Of a DNA stretch of 15,767 nt, positions 1-6,255 are shown in pieces (position 1 is the first letter of the stretch; each line of letters opens with the position of its first letter). This stretch comes from CAWEHU01 sp963808965. GTDB lineage: Bacteria; Pseudomonadota; Alphaproteobacteria; Acetobacterales; Acetobacteraceae. Both the position numbers and the translations under genes were made by a program. The notes beneath the pieces are model-generated. The model searched no databases. It saw only the letters and a list, made by a program, of their open reading frames with translations, and had not been told where the DNA came from. Location: assembly GCA_963808965.1 (NCBI GenBank), contig CAWEHU010000034.1:1-15767 (forward strand), read 5' to 3'.

Positions 1-23
1 AGGTCAGCGGCCCGGAAATCGGG

Positions 24-584
24 TCAGCTCGTACCGCCGGCGGCGCTAGTTCCGCCGCCGCCAGTGCTGGTCGCAGTTCCGCTGATGGTACTGCCGCCAC
101 CGCTGCCCGGTTTCACTTCGATCTTCTTGACCTTGCTCTGCTCCTCCTTGGGTTTCGGCAATGTGATCTTCAGCACGCCCTTGTCGAAGGCAGCCTGGAC
201 CTGTTCGGCGTCGTAGCCGGGCGGAAGCTGGAAGGCACGCTGGAAGGAGCCGTAGGACCGTTCCACCAGATGGCGGTTGGTGTCCTTCTCCTCCTTCTCC
301 TCCTTCTTCTCGCCGCGGATCGTCAGGACGTTATCGTTAAGCGTGACGTCGATATCGTTCTCGGTCATGCCGGGCAGCTCGGCCGCGATCACCAGCGCCG
401 ACGGCGTCTCCGTGATGTCCACCTTCGGGCTAGGCAAGCGGCTGACTTCCCAACCGACGCCACGCCCGAAATCCTGGAACAACCGGTCCATTTCGCGTTG
501 CAGAGTCAGGAACGGATTGGATTCCACGGCACCGCCGCGCGTAGGCGCGAGCCAGCTGAACGGCAGGAGAGATCTCGTGTCCAT
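24..584 (-). CDS. Small heat-shock protein, Hsp20/alpha-crystallin family
   Basis: Hsp20 proteins are ATP-independent chaperones that hold unfolding proteins in the cytoplasm for later refolding. The product has 186 residues. An N-terminal arm contains PFLTLQREMDRLFQDF (about 24-39), typical of bacterial class A Hsp20. The alpha-crystallin domain follows at about 52-145, with PKVDITET, LVIAAELPGM, LTIRGEKK and the closing motif GVLKITLPK. The ATG at 584 is chosen because a GGGAGG ribosome site (591-596) lies 6 nt upstream; a TTG at 590 is possible but would abut that site. After the normal end (KKIEVKPG) comes an unusual tail of about 26 residues made almost only of Gly, Ser, Thr and Ala. The family call is sure; the role of the tail is unknown. 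Confidence 0.95.
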   Translation of the reverse strand: MDTRSLLPFSWLAPTRGGAVESNPFLTLQREMDRLFQDFGRGVGWEVSRLPSPKVDITETPSALVIAAELPGMTENDIDVTLNDNVLTIRGEKKEEKEEKDTNRHLVERSYGSFQRAFQLPPGYDAEQVQAAFDKGVLKITLPKPKEEQSKVKKIEVKPGSGGGSTISGTATSTGGGGTSAAGGTS

Positions 585-630
585 TGTCAACCTCCCATTG
601 ACGAGTTCGCGGGTTCGTTCCGCGATGCGC

Positions 631-660
631 CGGATATAGGAAGCGCCGAGGGCAGAAAGA
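631..660 (-). promoter_or_regulatory. Possible RpoH (heat-shock sigma) promoter of the hsp20 gene
   Basis: On the minus strand CCTATATCCG (complement of 631-640) fits the alphaproteobacterial RpoH -10 pattern CYTATNTNNG as I recall it. About 15 nt upstream is CTTT, where CTTG would be expected, so the -35 element is imperfect. The site lies about 47 nt upstream of the hsp20 ATG, a sensible leader length. A heat-shock promoter fits the gene, but the call rests on one good half-site. Confidence 0.35.
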
Positions 661-699
661 AATGGCTGAGATCAAAGGAGCGAGAGGAGGCGTGGGTGG

Positions 700-1680
700 T
701 CATGCGGGCACGCCGAAGCCAGTGAAGGTTGCATCGGCAACCGACAACCCTGCGCGCTCCGTCGCGCGATGCGCTTCCCAGATGCGCACGGTGAGCGGTC
801 CCGGTAGCGACAGCGGCGAGCCTGTGGCGAGCCCCGAGGCGGCGAGCAAATCCGTCATGCGCTCGTCTGAGAATCCAGGCCAGCGATGAGCAAGGCGCTG
901 GGGCAAGTCGGCGCGCTCGTGCGCGGCGAGATCAACGACGATCAAGGCGCCGCCCGGACGCAGCACGCGCGCGGCTTCCGCGAGCACGGCGGCAGGGTCC
1001 TCGGCGTAGTGCAGCACCATTTGCAGCACTGCCACATCGAATGCCGCGTCCGGCAGCGGCAGCCGGTACATGTCTGCGAGCCGCACGGCGCAATGCGACA
1101 GCCCGGCCCGGCCAAGCCGGGCGCGCGCCAGAGCGAGCATCCCTTTGCTGGCGTCAACGCCAAGCGCTTGGCATACGCGCGGTGCCAACAGCTCAAGCAG
1201 CCGCCCGGTGCCGGTCCCGATATCCAGCAGCCGCTCGATTCCCCGGTCCGGGATGAGGGCCAGCAGCGCGTCCTCGACCGCTTGGGCGGGAAGGCCGAGC
1301 GCCCGCATTTCGTCCCAATCCGCCCCCTGCCGGCGGAAGCTCTCGGACGCAGCGCGGGCGCGTTCCGAAAGCACCCGGACGGCATGACGACGGTCGGAAG
1401 CGAGCACCGGGTCCTCGTCGGGAATCTGCGCGAGAAGGCTGCGGACCAGCGCACCCTCTCGCCCGGTCGGCAGGGCGAACCAGACATTCGCCCCCTCCCG
1501 GACGCGCTCCAGCAACCCCGCCTCGCAGAGCAGGCGAAGATGGCGCGACAGCCGCGGTTGCGATTGTCCGAGGATTTCGGTGAAGTCCATGACGCAAAAG
1601 GCGCCCCGCGCGGCGAGCGCGAGGAGCCGCAATCGGGTCGGCTCGGCGGTGGCGCGAAGAGCGGTGAGCAGGCGTTCCAC
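700..1680 (-). CDS. ArsR-family regulator fused to a SAM-dependent methyltransferase domain (SamR-like)
   Basis: From GTG 1680 the product has 326 residues. Residues 1-75 form an ArsR winged helix-turn-helix (AEPTRLRLLALAARG, then GQSQPRLSRHLRLLCEAGLLERVREG). A class I methyltransferase domain follows from about 120, with motif I LDIGTGTGR (152-160), an acidic residue after the next strand (LGVDAS) and VLRPGG. In alphaproteobacteria this fusion is known as a regulator of methionine/SAM-cycle genes, with the methyltransferase fold probably serving as a SAM or SAH sensor; that role here is inferred. The GTG start gives the usual family N-terminus (MERLLTALRA). The ATG at 1719 or GTG at 1764 would place the upstream palindrome inside the coding region. 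No strong ribosome site precedes any candidate, so a leaderless message is possible. No metF or metH is next to it, unlike in many relatives. Confidence 0.9.
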   Translation of the reverse strand: MERLLTALRATAEPTRLRLLALAARGAFCVMDFTEILGQSQPRLSRHLRLLCEAGLLERVREGANVWFALPTGREGALVRSLLAQIPDEDPVLASDRRHAVRVLSERARAASESFRRQGADWDEMRALGLPAQAVEDALLALIPDRGIERLLDIGTGTGRLLELLAPRVCQALGVDASKGMLALARARLGRAGLSHCAVRLADMYRLPLPDAAFDVAVLQMVLHYAEDPAAVLAEAARVLRPGGALIVVDLAAHERADLPQRLAHRWPGFSDERMTDLLAASGLATGSPLSLPGPLTVRIWEAHRATERAGLSVADATFTGFGVPA

Positions 1681-1692
1681 GCTTGCCAAATG

Positions 1693-1712
1693 ACATAAAC
1701 ATATCCTTATGT
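1693..1712. promoter_or_regulatory. Palindromic operator between the ArsR-methyltransferase gene and the divergent CxCC gene
   Basis: The 20-mer ACATAAACATATCCTTATGT matches its own reverse complement at 16 of 20 positions, with perfect outer arms ACATAA/TTATGT and an ATAT core. It resembles the AT-rich SamR-type sites that I remember for alphaproteobacterial methionine regulators (ACATAAAGATAT half-site), but this comparison is from memory. It stands out as AT-rich in very GC-rich surroundings and sits between two divergent start codons, so it probably mediates autoregulation and may control both genes. Confidence 0.6.
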
Positions 1713-1717
1713 CCAGC

Positions 1718-2107
1718 ATGGAAGCGTCGGCGGACGCACGGCTCCCTCTGCGGTTCGGCTCCACGAAGGCGGCCTCCCCGGACTGCGCCTTCCTGATCGA
1801 GGCGGGCCTCCCGGCGCCGTCCCGTGCAGCCGTCGTCCGGTTCTCTTTGCCGGAGACAGGGCGGGGGAGGGGGTGGGATACCTCGCTTCATCCGGCCGGG
1901 TGCGCCTGCTGCCTGCCGCCGGGCGAGGTCGCCGAGGCGCTTCGCCGTCTGTTCCTCGGCCGGGCACGCGGCGCGTTTCCGCTGTTTCGTGCTGTGGTCG
2001 CGGTCACGCGGGACGGCCGCGGGGAAGGGGCGATCCGGGCGGCGCTCCGAGAGGACCGGCTCGTAAGCGCCTGGTTCAGGCTGGAGGAGGAGCCGGCCGA
2101 CGGTTAA
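1718..2107 (+). CDS. Small CxCC protein resembling part of a CobW-type GTPase but lacking the P-loop
   Basis: This is a 129-residue soluble protein with no signal peptide. The centre reads HPAGCACCLPPGEVAEALRRLF (near 58-79). GCACC followed by a helix with ALRRL is the signature placed after switch regions in CobW/G3E metal-chaperone GTPases (CxCC metal site). It then has a hydrophobic strand FRAVVAV and ends RLVSAWFRL. No Walker A motif or NKxD is present, so it is unlikely to be a GTPase; metal binding by the cysteines is inferred. The ATG at 1718 is preferred over 1709 because 1709 lies inside the palindrome. It diverges from the ArsR-methyltransferase gene and its stop overlaps the end of fdhD by 4 nt. 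High GC at third positions and a clean frame support a real gene. The function is not known to me. Confidence 0.65.
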   Translation: MEASADARLPLRFGSTKAASPDCAFLIEAGLPAPSRAAVVRFSLPETGRGRGWDTSLHPAGCACCLPPGEVAEALRRLFLGRARGAFPLFRAVVAVTRDGRGEGAIRAALREDRLVSAWFRLEEEPADG

Positions 2108-2978
2108 GCAGCGGGATCGTCTCCGACGGCGATCCTTTCGGGGTGGGTGAATATCTCGAACCCGTCCGGACGCGCGATGCCGACCAACGTTATGCCGGCT
2201 TGTTCGGCTGTGCGGAGCGCGAGAGCGGTGGGCGCGGAGACCGCGACGAGCACGGGCGCTCCCATCACGGCGGCTTTCTGCACGAGTTCGACCGAGATGC
2301 GGCTGGTCATCAGCACCGCACCGCCTTGCGCCGAATGGCCGTGCGCGAGACAACGCGCCCGACAGCTTGTCCAATGCGTTGTGGCGGCCGACATCCTCGC
2401 GCACCGCCACGATACCCGCGTCAGGTTCCCAGAACCCGGCTGCGTGGACGGCCCGGGTGCGGGCGTTGAGCGTCTGCTTCTCGGCGAGGCTGGCCATCGC
2501 CCGACTGAGCGCGAGCGGCCGAGAACCGCGCGTCCGCTGTGACGCGGGGCGGTGCCCTTAGTGCATCCGCGAGGCTTTCGAGCCCGCAGAGGCCGCATCC
2601 GGTGGGTCCTGCGATACGCCGGCGCCGCTCGGTCAGGGCGTTCATGCGGGGTTCGCCGATCCACATGCGGAGCTCGAGTCCGGACTCGACGGAGATAATC
2701 TCAAGGTCGTCGATCTCTCGAGCTGTTTCAATCACTTGCTCGGAGATGCTGAACCCGGCCGCGAAGTCTTCCAAGTCGGCGGGCGTGGACATCATGACGG
2801 CGAAGCCGAGGCGGTTGTAACTGAATGCGATCGCGGTTTCCTCGGGCACGGCCCGTTCGCCTGCTTCCGCCGCGCTTTCCCGCCAACGTATGCGGGGAAC
2901 GAGCTGATACGGTTCCGGCCGTGCCGCCCGCCTTCGGCTGGCCCTCTCGGGGTGAGATTCCGCTTCCGTATGTCCCAT
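2104..2978 (-). pseudogene. fdhD: Formate dehydrogenase accessory sulfurtransferase FdhD, broken by two single-base frameshifts
   Basis: FdhD passes sulfur from a cysteine desulfurase to the molybdenum/tungsten bis-MGD cofactor of formate dehydrogenase, using a CxxC motif. The N-terminal part (from ATG 2978) shows PEETAIAFSYN, STPADLEDFAAGFS and GPTGCGLCGLES, with the CxxC at residues 128-131 intact. Near 2513 one extra base moves reading to a second frame (ALSRAMASLAEKQTLN, then REDVGRHNALDKLSGALSRA). Near 2341 another extra base moves it to a third (GGAVLMTSRIS, SAPTALALRTAEQAG, FTHPERI) that ends at the proper stop. Joined, the three parts give a full-length FdhD of about 290 residues with no internal stop or lost motif. 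Either the gene is recently dead or the sequence has two read errors. No formate dehydrogenase gene is in the window. A hairpin covers its ribosome-binding region. Confidence 0.88.
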
Positions 2979-2982
2979 GACC

Positions 2983-3022
2983 TTCCCGCCTTCAGGCTAC
3001 TCCTGCGAGCCTGTGGCGGGAA
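2983..3022 (-). promoter_or_regulatory. Strong stem-loop just upstream of fdhD
   Basis: On the plus strand TTCCCGCC (2983-2990) pairs with GGCGGGAA (3015-3022), and inside it CAGGCT (2993-2998) pairs with AGCCTG (3008-3013) around a 9-nt loop. The result is a 14-bp stem with small bulges. In the fdhD message the 3' arm GGCGGGAA contains the only purine-rich ribosome-site candidate, ending 4 nt before the ATG. The fold could limit translation, or act as the terminator of the upstream rlpA gene (65 nt earlier), though no T-run follows. The pairing is seen directly; the function is inferred. Confidence 0.55.
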
Positions 3023-3086
3023 AGATCGACGAGCGGGAAGGTTCACAAGGGGCGAGGGTCCCGAATGTGAGAACCTCGCCGCGTTT

Positions 3087-3536
3087 TCAGACGGCTCGCT
3101 CTAGCGAGACCACCGTGAGGCCGCGGTGGAGCATCCCCAATTCCCGGGCGGCTCCGACCGAGAGATCGATCACGCGGCGGCGGGTCGGCAGCCGGTCGGT
3201 AATCGTCACGAGCACCTCGCGACCGGTTGATTCGTCGCGTACCCTTACCCGGGTTCCGAAGGGAAGCCAGGCATGCGCCGCGGTCATCGCGGACCGGTCG
3301 AATACCGCGCCGCTGGCCGTGAAGCGGCTGAGACGTCCGTAGCCATAGAAGGAGGCCGTGCCGGTCTGGATCCACCCTCCGGTCCGGGGCGCGAGCTCCG
3401 CAGCATCCAAATCCTCTTGCTGAGTCGCCTTGTTCTGGTGGCGAGCGTTGCGTTGCGTGTGCGCGCTCGCCGGGTCCGCGAGGGCGGCAATCCCGAGCGC
3501 CAGACCGGCTAAGCCGGCAACGACCTGTCTGCGCAT
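3087..3536 (-). CDS. rlpA: Septal ring lytic transglycosylase RlpA family protein (double-psi beta-barrel)
   Basis: This is a 149-residue exported protein. The signal peptide is at 1-25 (RRQ, hydrophobic core, cleavage near ASA-H). There is no lipobox cysteine, so it is probably soluble in the periplasm and not a lipoprotein like E. coli RlpA. The RlpA/DPBB domain fills 58-148: GTASFYG, MTAAHAWLPFGTRVRV, VTITDR and RVIDLS. H88 and D114 correspond in position and spacing (26 residues) to the catalytic His/Asp of the Pseudomonas enzyme, which cleaves peptide-free glycan strands at the septum. The SPOR domain found in long RlpA proteins is absent, as in many short alphaproteobacterial forms. The start ATG at 3536 has a GGGAATTGAG purine stretch upstream. 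It is separated from fdhD by 108 nt with a hairpin. Confidence 0.9.
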   Translation of the reverse strand: MRRQVVAGLAGLALGIAALADPASAHTQRNARHQNKATQQEDLDAAELAPRTGGWIQTGTASFYGYGRLSRFTASGAVFDRSAMTAAHAWLPFGTRVRVRDESTGREVLVTITDRLPTRRRVIDLSVGAARELGMLHRGLTVVSLERAV

Positions 3537-3868
3537 GATCTCAATTCCCTATATCGTGAGAAGAAAAGCACCGCCCGAGGCAAAAAAGACTGAGGCCTCA
3601 ATATTGCCGCATTGGTGACAGGACCAGTTGGAAAGGGTCCAATCACGTGGATATCCTCGAAGCGAAACGATCGGGTTCGTCTTGATGAAAGTTGGAACTG
3701 TAGTGTTCCCGCGGCCCTCTACGCTAGCGGTGGCTCTCCCGATCCTTTCCACGGACCGAACATGAGCAAATTCGATTTATATGGCAAGTGCGAAGAGCGC
3801 ATAGGACTTGGCACACCCGGCTCATCATCGGCGCAGGGTCGCCGCCGCGCGTTCAATTCGGCCAGCCG
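3537..3868. other. Intergenic stretch between rlpA and arfB, no gene seen
   Basis: These 332 bases are less GC-rich than the flanks and have no frame with coding character. They hold a 10-bp perfect palindrome TGAGGCCTCA (about 3592-3601) next to an A6 run, and a small inverted repeat GGACC/GGTCC near 3620-3640. The rlpA promoter must lie at its left end, but no clear -35/-10 pair stands out. Confidence 0.5.
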
Positions 3869-4292
3869 TTATTCGTGGTTCGTGATCGTGGCCCGGGATC
3901 GTTTGAGGCCCGCTTGGCGCGACTTGGCCTCCAGTCGCCGGCGGCGGGAGGCACCCGTTGGCTTCGTCGGAGTGCGCTGAAGCGGTGGAATAGCCGCCTG
4001 TCGTATGAGGCGGATGAGGGTCGAGAGCGCCTCTTCCCGGTTTCGCTCCTGAGAGCGGTGTCGCTGGGAGGTGATGACCAGTACGCCGGCCTGGGTCAGG
4101 CGGCGGCCCGCCGAGCCGCTCGAGGCGCTTCCGCACCGGTTCCGGCAGACCCGGAGAGCGGCGCACGTCGAAGCGGAGTTGGACCGCGGTCGCGACCTTA
4201 TTGACGTTCTGTCCGCCCGGACCGGAGGCCCGGATGAAGCTCTCGGCGAGTTCACGCTCCTCGATCGCGATCGCGTTGGTGATCCGGATCAT
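3869..4292 (-). pseudogene. arfB: Alternative ribosome-rescue factor ArfB (peptidyl-tRNA hydrolase), broken by one single-base frameshift
   Basis: ArfB frees ribosomes stalled on messages without a stop codon: its GGQ loop hydrolyses the peptidyl-tRNA and its basic tail fills the empty mRNA channel. The first frame (from ATG 4292) reads IRASGPGGQNVNKVATAVQL, with GGQ at residues 26-28, and continues to RKRLERL. One extra G near 4112 then displaces the frame. The next frame carries AGRRLTQAGVLVITSQRHRS, QERNREEAL and a lysine/arginine-rich C-terminus ending at 3869. Joined, it is about 141 residues, normal for the family, with every key motif present. As written, the protein would lose its basic tail and be dead. 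A read error or a recent mutation are both possible. The gene diverges from the esterase gene at 4427. Confidence 0.88.
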
Positions 4293-4365
4293 TCGGCCAG
4301 CCTGTGCTGGAACTCCGTCCCGGAAAAAAAAGTCAAGTTCCCTCGACCCGCAAGGTCAAGCCCAT

Positions 4366-4380
4366 GCTTGTTTCACAAGC
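4366..4380. repeat. Perfect inverted repeat in the arfB/esterase divergent region
   Basis: GCTTGT-TTC-ACAAGC is a perfect 6-bp inverted repeat with a 3-nt centre, 46 nt upstream of the esterase ATG and 73 nt from the arfB start. It could be an operator or a small RNA hairpin in the esterase leader. No protein can be named for it. Confidence 0.4.
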
Positions 4381-4426
4381 GAAGATCAGGTGTAAGTTGT
4401 CCTGTTCTCGGGGAAGGGGAAAGCCG

Positions 4427-5506
4427 ATGCGTGAGCGGTGTCTTCTGGGCGGTCTCACCGCTGGTTTCCTCCTTCTCGCGTCCGCTGGCCTGTCGCCAAC
4501 TCGTGCCGCTCCCTACGATACAATCTACGTGTTCGGAGACAGCCTGACCGACATCGGCAATTTCCTTGCCGTGACGAGCAGCGGCGCGCTGCCGGACGTT
4601 CCGCCGCAGCCGCTACCGCCGCATTACGTCACCGGCCGGAGGAGCAACGGACCGATCTGGATCGACTACCTGGCGGCCGATCTCGGTCTCCCGATCGGAC
4701 CCAGCCTGACGGGGGGAACGGATTTTGCCTACGCGGGGGGCGCGGAGACGGGGAACAACCCGCTGCACCAAGCCAACTTCATGGACCTCATGGGTCCCAC
4801 GGGCCAACTGGCGCAGTTCGAGCAAGCGGTCCCCAATCCGAGCCGGAATGCGCTTTACACGCTTTGGATGGGCGGCAACGATCTCTATGGCATCTTCGAC
4901 GCTCTGGGTGCGGGAGGTTCCCCGGATGCGACGGCCGTCGTGAATGCGGCCGTCGCCAACGTTGCCTCCTTCGTGCAGACCATCGCCGGCCTAGGCGCCA
5001 AGAACCTTCTCCTCTTCACCGTACCGGATCTCGGGAAGACGCCAGAAATTACCCAGAACTATCCATCATTCGCGGCGGAAGCGTCCCAGATCTCGCTCGA
5101 TTACGATCAGAAATTGGTGGCCGCCGTGAGCCAGGAGGCTGCCCGCGACTCGATCAACCTGCACGTTCTCGACGCTTACGCGCTGCTCGACGCAGCCGTC
5201 GCCGATCCGGGGCAATTCGGATTCGTCAACGCGACCGATCCTTGCTGGACAGGGGATTTCCTCGGCCAGAATGGAACGGAGTGCGCCAACCCTTCGCAAT
5301 ACTTGTTCTGGGATCATTTCCACGCGACCACGGCAGCAAACCGGGTGATAGCGACCGAGGCGGAGGCCGCGCTTCAGTCTGTGCCGGAACCAGCGAGCTT
5401 GCCGCTGCTGTCGTTTGCCCTTGCCGGTTTGGGGTCGGTCGTTGTCGTTAGGGCGAAGGCAAACGCGCGAAAAGGGTCCCGGGATCGGCCGGCGGCTCCA
5501 AGCTGA
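4427..5506 (+). CDS. SGNH/GDSL-family esterase or lipase with PEP-CTERM sorting signal
   Basis: The product has 359 residues. A signal peptide (1-27, cut near TRA-AP) is followed by the GDSL hydrolase domain: block I VFGDSLTDIGN (nucleophile S39), block II RSNGPIWIDYLA, block III WMGGNDLYG (N151) and block V WDHFHAT (D296, H299). All catalytic residues are present, so an ester-cleaving enzyme of the thermolabile-hemolysin/phospholipase-like branch is likely; the substrate is unknown. The C-terminus has VPEPASLPLL (319-328), a hydrophobic segment and arginines, which is the PEP-CTERM signal recognised by exosortase. The protein is thus probably processed at the inner membrane and released or displayed. 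The ATG at 4427 is chosen because GGGAAGGGGA (4411-4420) precedes it. The last 18 residues after the hydrophobic segment are longer than usual and overlap the end of the N-acetyltransferase gene by 59 bp. Confidence 0.92.
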   Translation: MRERCLLGGLTAGFLLLASAGLSPTRAAPYDTIYVFGDSLTDIGNFLAVTSSGALPDVPPQPLPPHYVTGRRSNGPIWIDYLAADLGLPIGPSLTGGTDFAYAGGAETGNNPLHQANFMDLMGPTGQLAQFEQAVPNPSRNALYTLWMGGNDLYGIFDALGAGGSPDATAVVNAAVANVASFVQTIAGLGAKNLLLFTVPDLGKTPEITQNYPSFAAEASQISLDYDQKLVAAVSQEAARDSINLHVLDAYALLDAAVADPGQFGFVNATDPCWTGDFLGQNGTECANPSQYLFWDHFHATTAANRVIATEAEAALQSVPEPASLPLLSFALAGLGSVVVVRAKANARKGSRDRPAAPS

Positions 5507-6254
5507 AATCGGCCGCGAGCGCCTGGCCGAAGGCGCCGGGGGTAGGCAGGATGCTCTCCTCCACCCGCCCATCCGGATAGCGGTGGGTGAGGCGCTTGTT
5601 GAAGAGGCTGATCCGGGAATCCGGCGTCAGCCGCTCGATAAGGAGATTGCTTCGGAACAGCGAGTTCGGATGGGTCGAGGTGAACCAGTTGGCGACCTCA
5701 TGGTCGATCGGCAATTGCGGGTCCAGTGTGAACCGGTAAACGTCCTGCCAGATCGAAGCGAGCTGCGCCTGTAAGGTGAACCAAATGTCCGCACGGACGA
5801 ATCGCAGTACACCCGCCGGAGTGGGCTGCTCGATATCGGCGACGAGCTTCAGCGGTGCGGCGAGCAGATAGCCGCCGAAACCGACATCGGCGATATAATC
5901 GCCATCGGCAAGACCGACCTTCAGCGCCATATGCGTGCGCGGATTTGGCGGTCGATCGGGCGGAATCATCCAAAGCACGCGCGCAGCGAGACCCGTAACC
6001 GAGAAGCCCAACGCCTCGAGCACGGCCTTCAGCAGCGTGTTCTGCTCGAAGCAATAACCCCCACGCCGACCGCACACCATTTTCCTCTGTAAAGCCTCGA
6101 TGTCGAGCGGTACGGGGCGACCGAGCAGCGGGTCGAAATTCTCGAACGGGATCGCAGCCGGATGTAGCGCGTGGATGGCACGCAAAGTCGGCAAAGTGGC
6201 GGTCCGCGGTCCGGTATAACCGATGCGGGCGAAATAGGCGTCGAGGTCGAACAC
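5448..6254 (-). CDS. nat: Arylamine N-acetyltransferase
   Basis: NAT enzymes move an acetyl (or other acyl) group from acyl-CoA to aromatic amines, hydrazines or hydroxylamines through a cysteine acyl-enzyme. The 268-residue length is normal. The Cys-His-Asp triad is visible: C68 in RRGGYCFEQN, H108 in RTHMAL and D123 in IADVGFG. Other family marks are IPFENFDPLLG and the C-terminal WFTSTHPNSLFRSN. The gene begins 1 nt after the stop of the upstream aldolase-family gene, so the two are almost surely co-transcribed and perhaps translationally coupled. Its natural substrate here is unknown; the decarboxylase and aldolase neighbours suggest amine metabolism, which is inference. Its last 59 nt overlap the oppositely oriented esterase gene. 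Confidence 0.95.
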   Translation of the reverse strand: MFDLDAYFARIGYTGPRTATLPTLRAIHALHPAAIPFENFDPLLGRPVPLDIEALQRKMVCGRRGGYCFEQNTLLKAVLEALGFSVTGLAARVLWMIPPDRPPNPRTHMALKVGLADGDYIADVGFGGYLLAAPLKLVADIEQPTPAGVLRFVRADIWFTLQAQLASIWQDVYRFTLDPQLPIDHEVANWFTSTHPNSLFRSNLLIERLTPDSRISLFNKRLTHRYPDGRVEESILPTPGAFGQALAADFSLEPPADPGTLFARLPSP

Positions 6255-6255
6255 G

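Noticed and set aside
1193..2497. A 434-residue minus-strand frame
   Set aside because: Only its first 60 or so residues are meaningful (the middle part of frameshifted fdhD); the rest is a shadow of the ArsR-methyltransferase and CxCC genes.
3592..3601. TGAGGCCTCA palindrome near a T/A run as an intrinsic terminator
   Set aside because: The palindrome has no loop, so as a hairpin it would keep only 3 base pairs, and it lies upstream of rlpA where no gene ends.
3810..3830. TGGCAC as half of a sigma-54 promoter
   Set aside because: The required GC doublet of the -12 element is not at the right distance (ACCCG then GCTCA in place of TTGCA).
4304..4426. Earlier start for the esterase (41 more residues)
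   Set aside because: The added residues are basic and would bury the signal peptide; a strong ribosome site lies right before ATG 4427.
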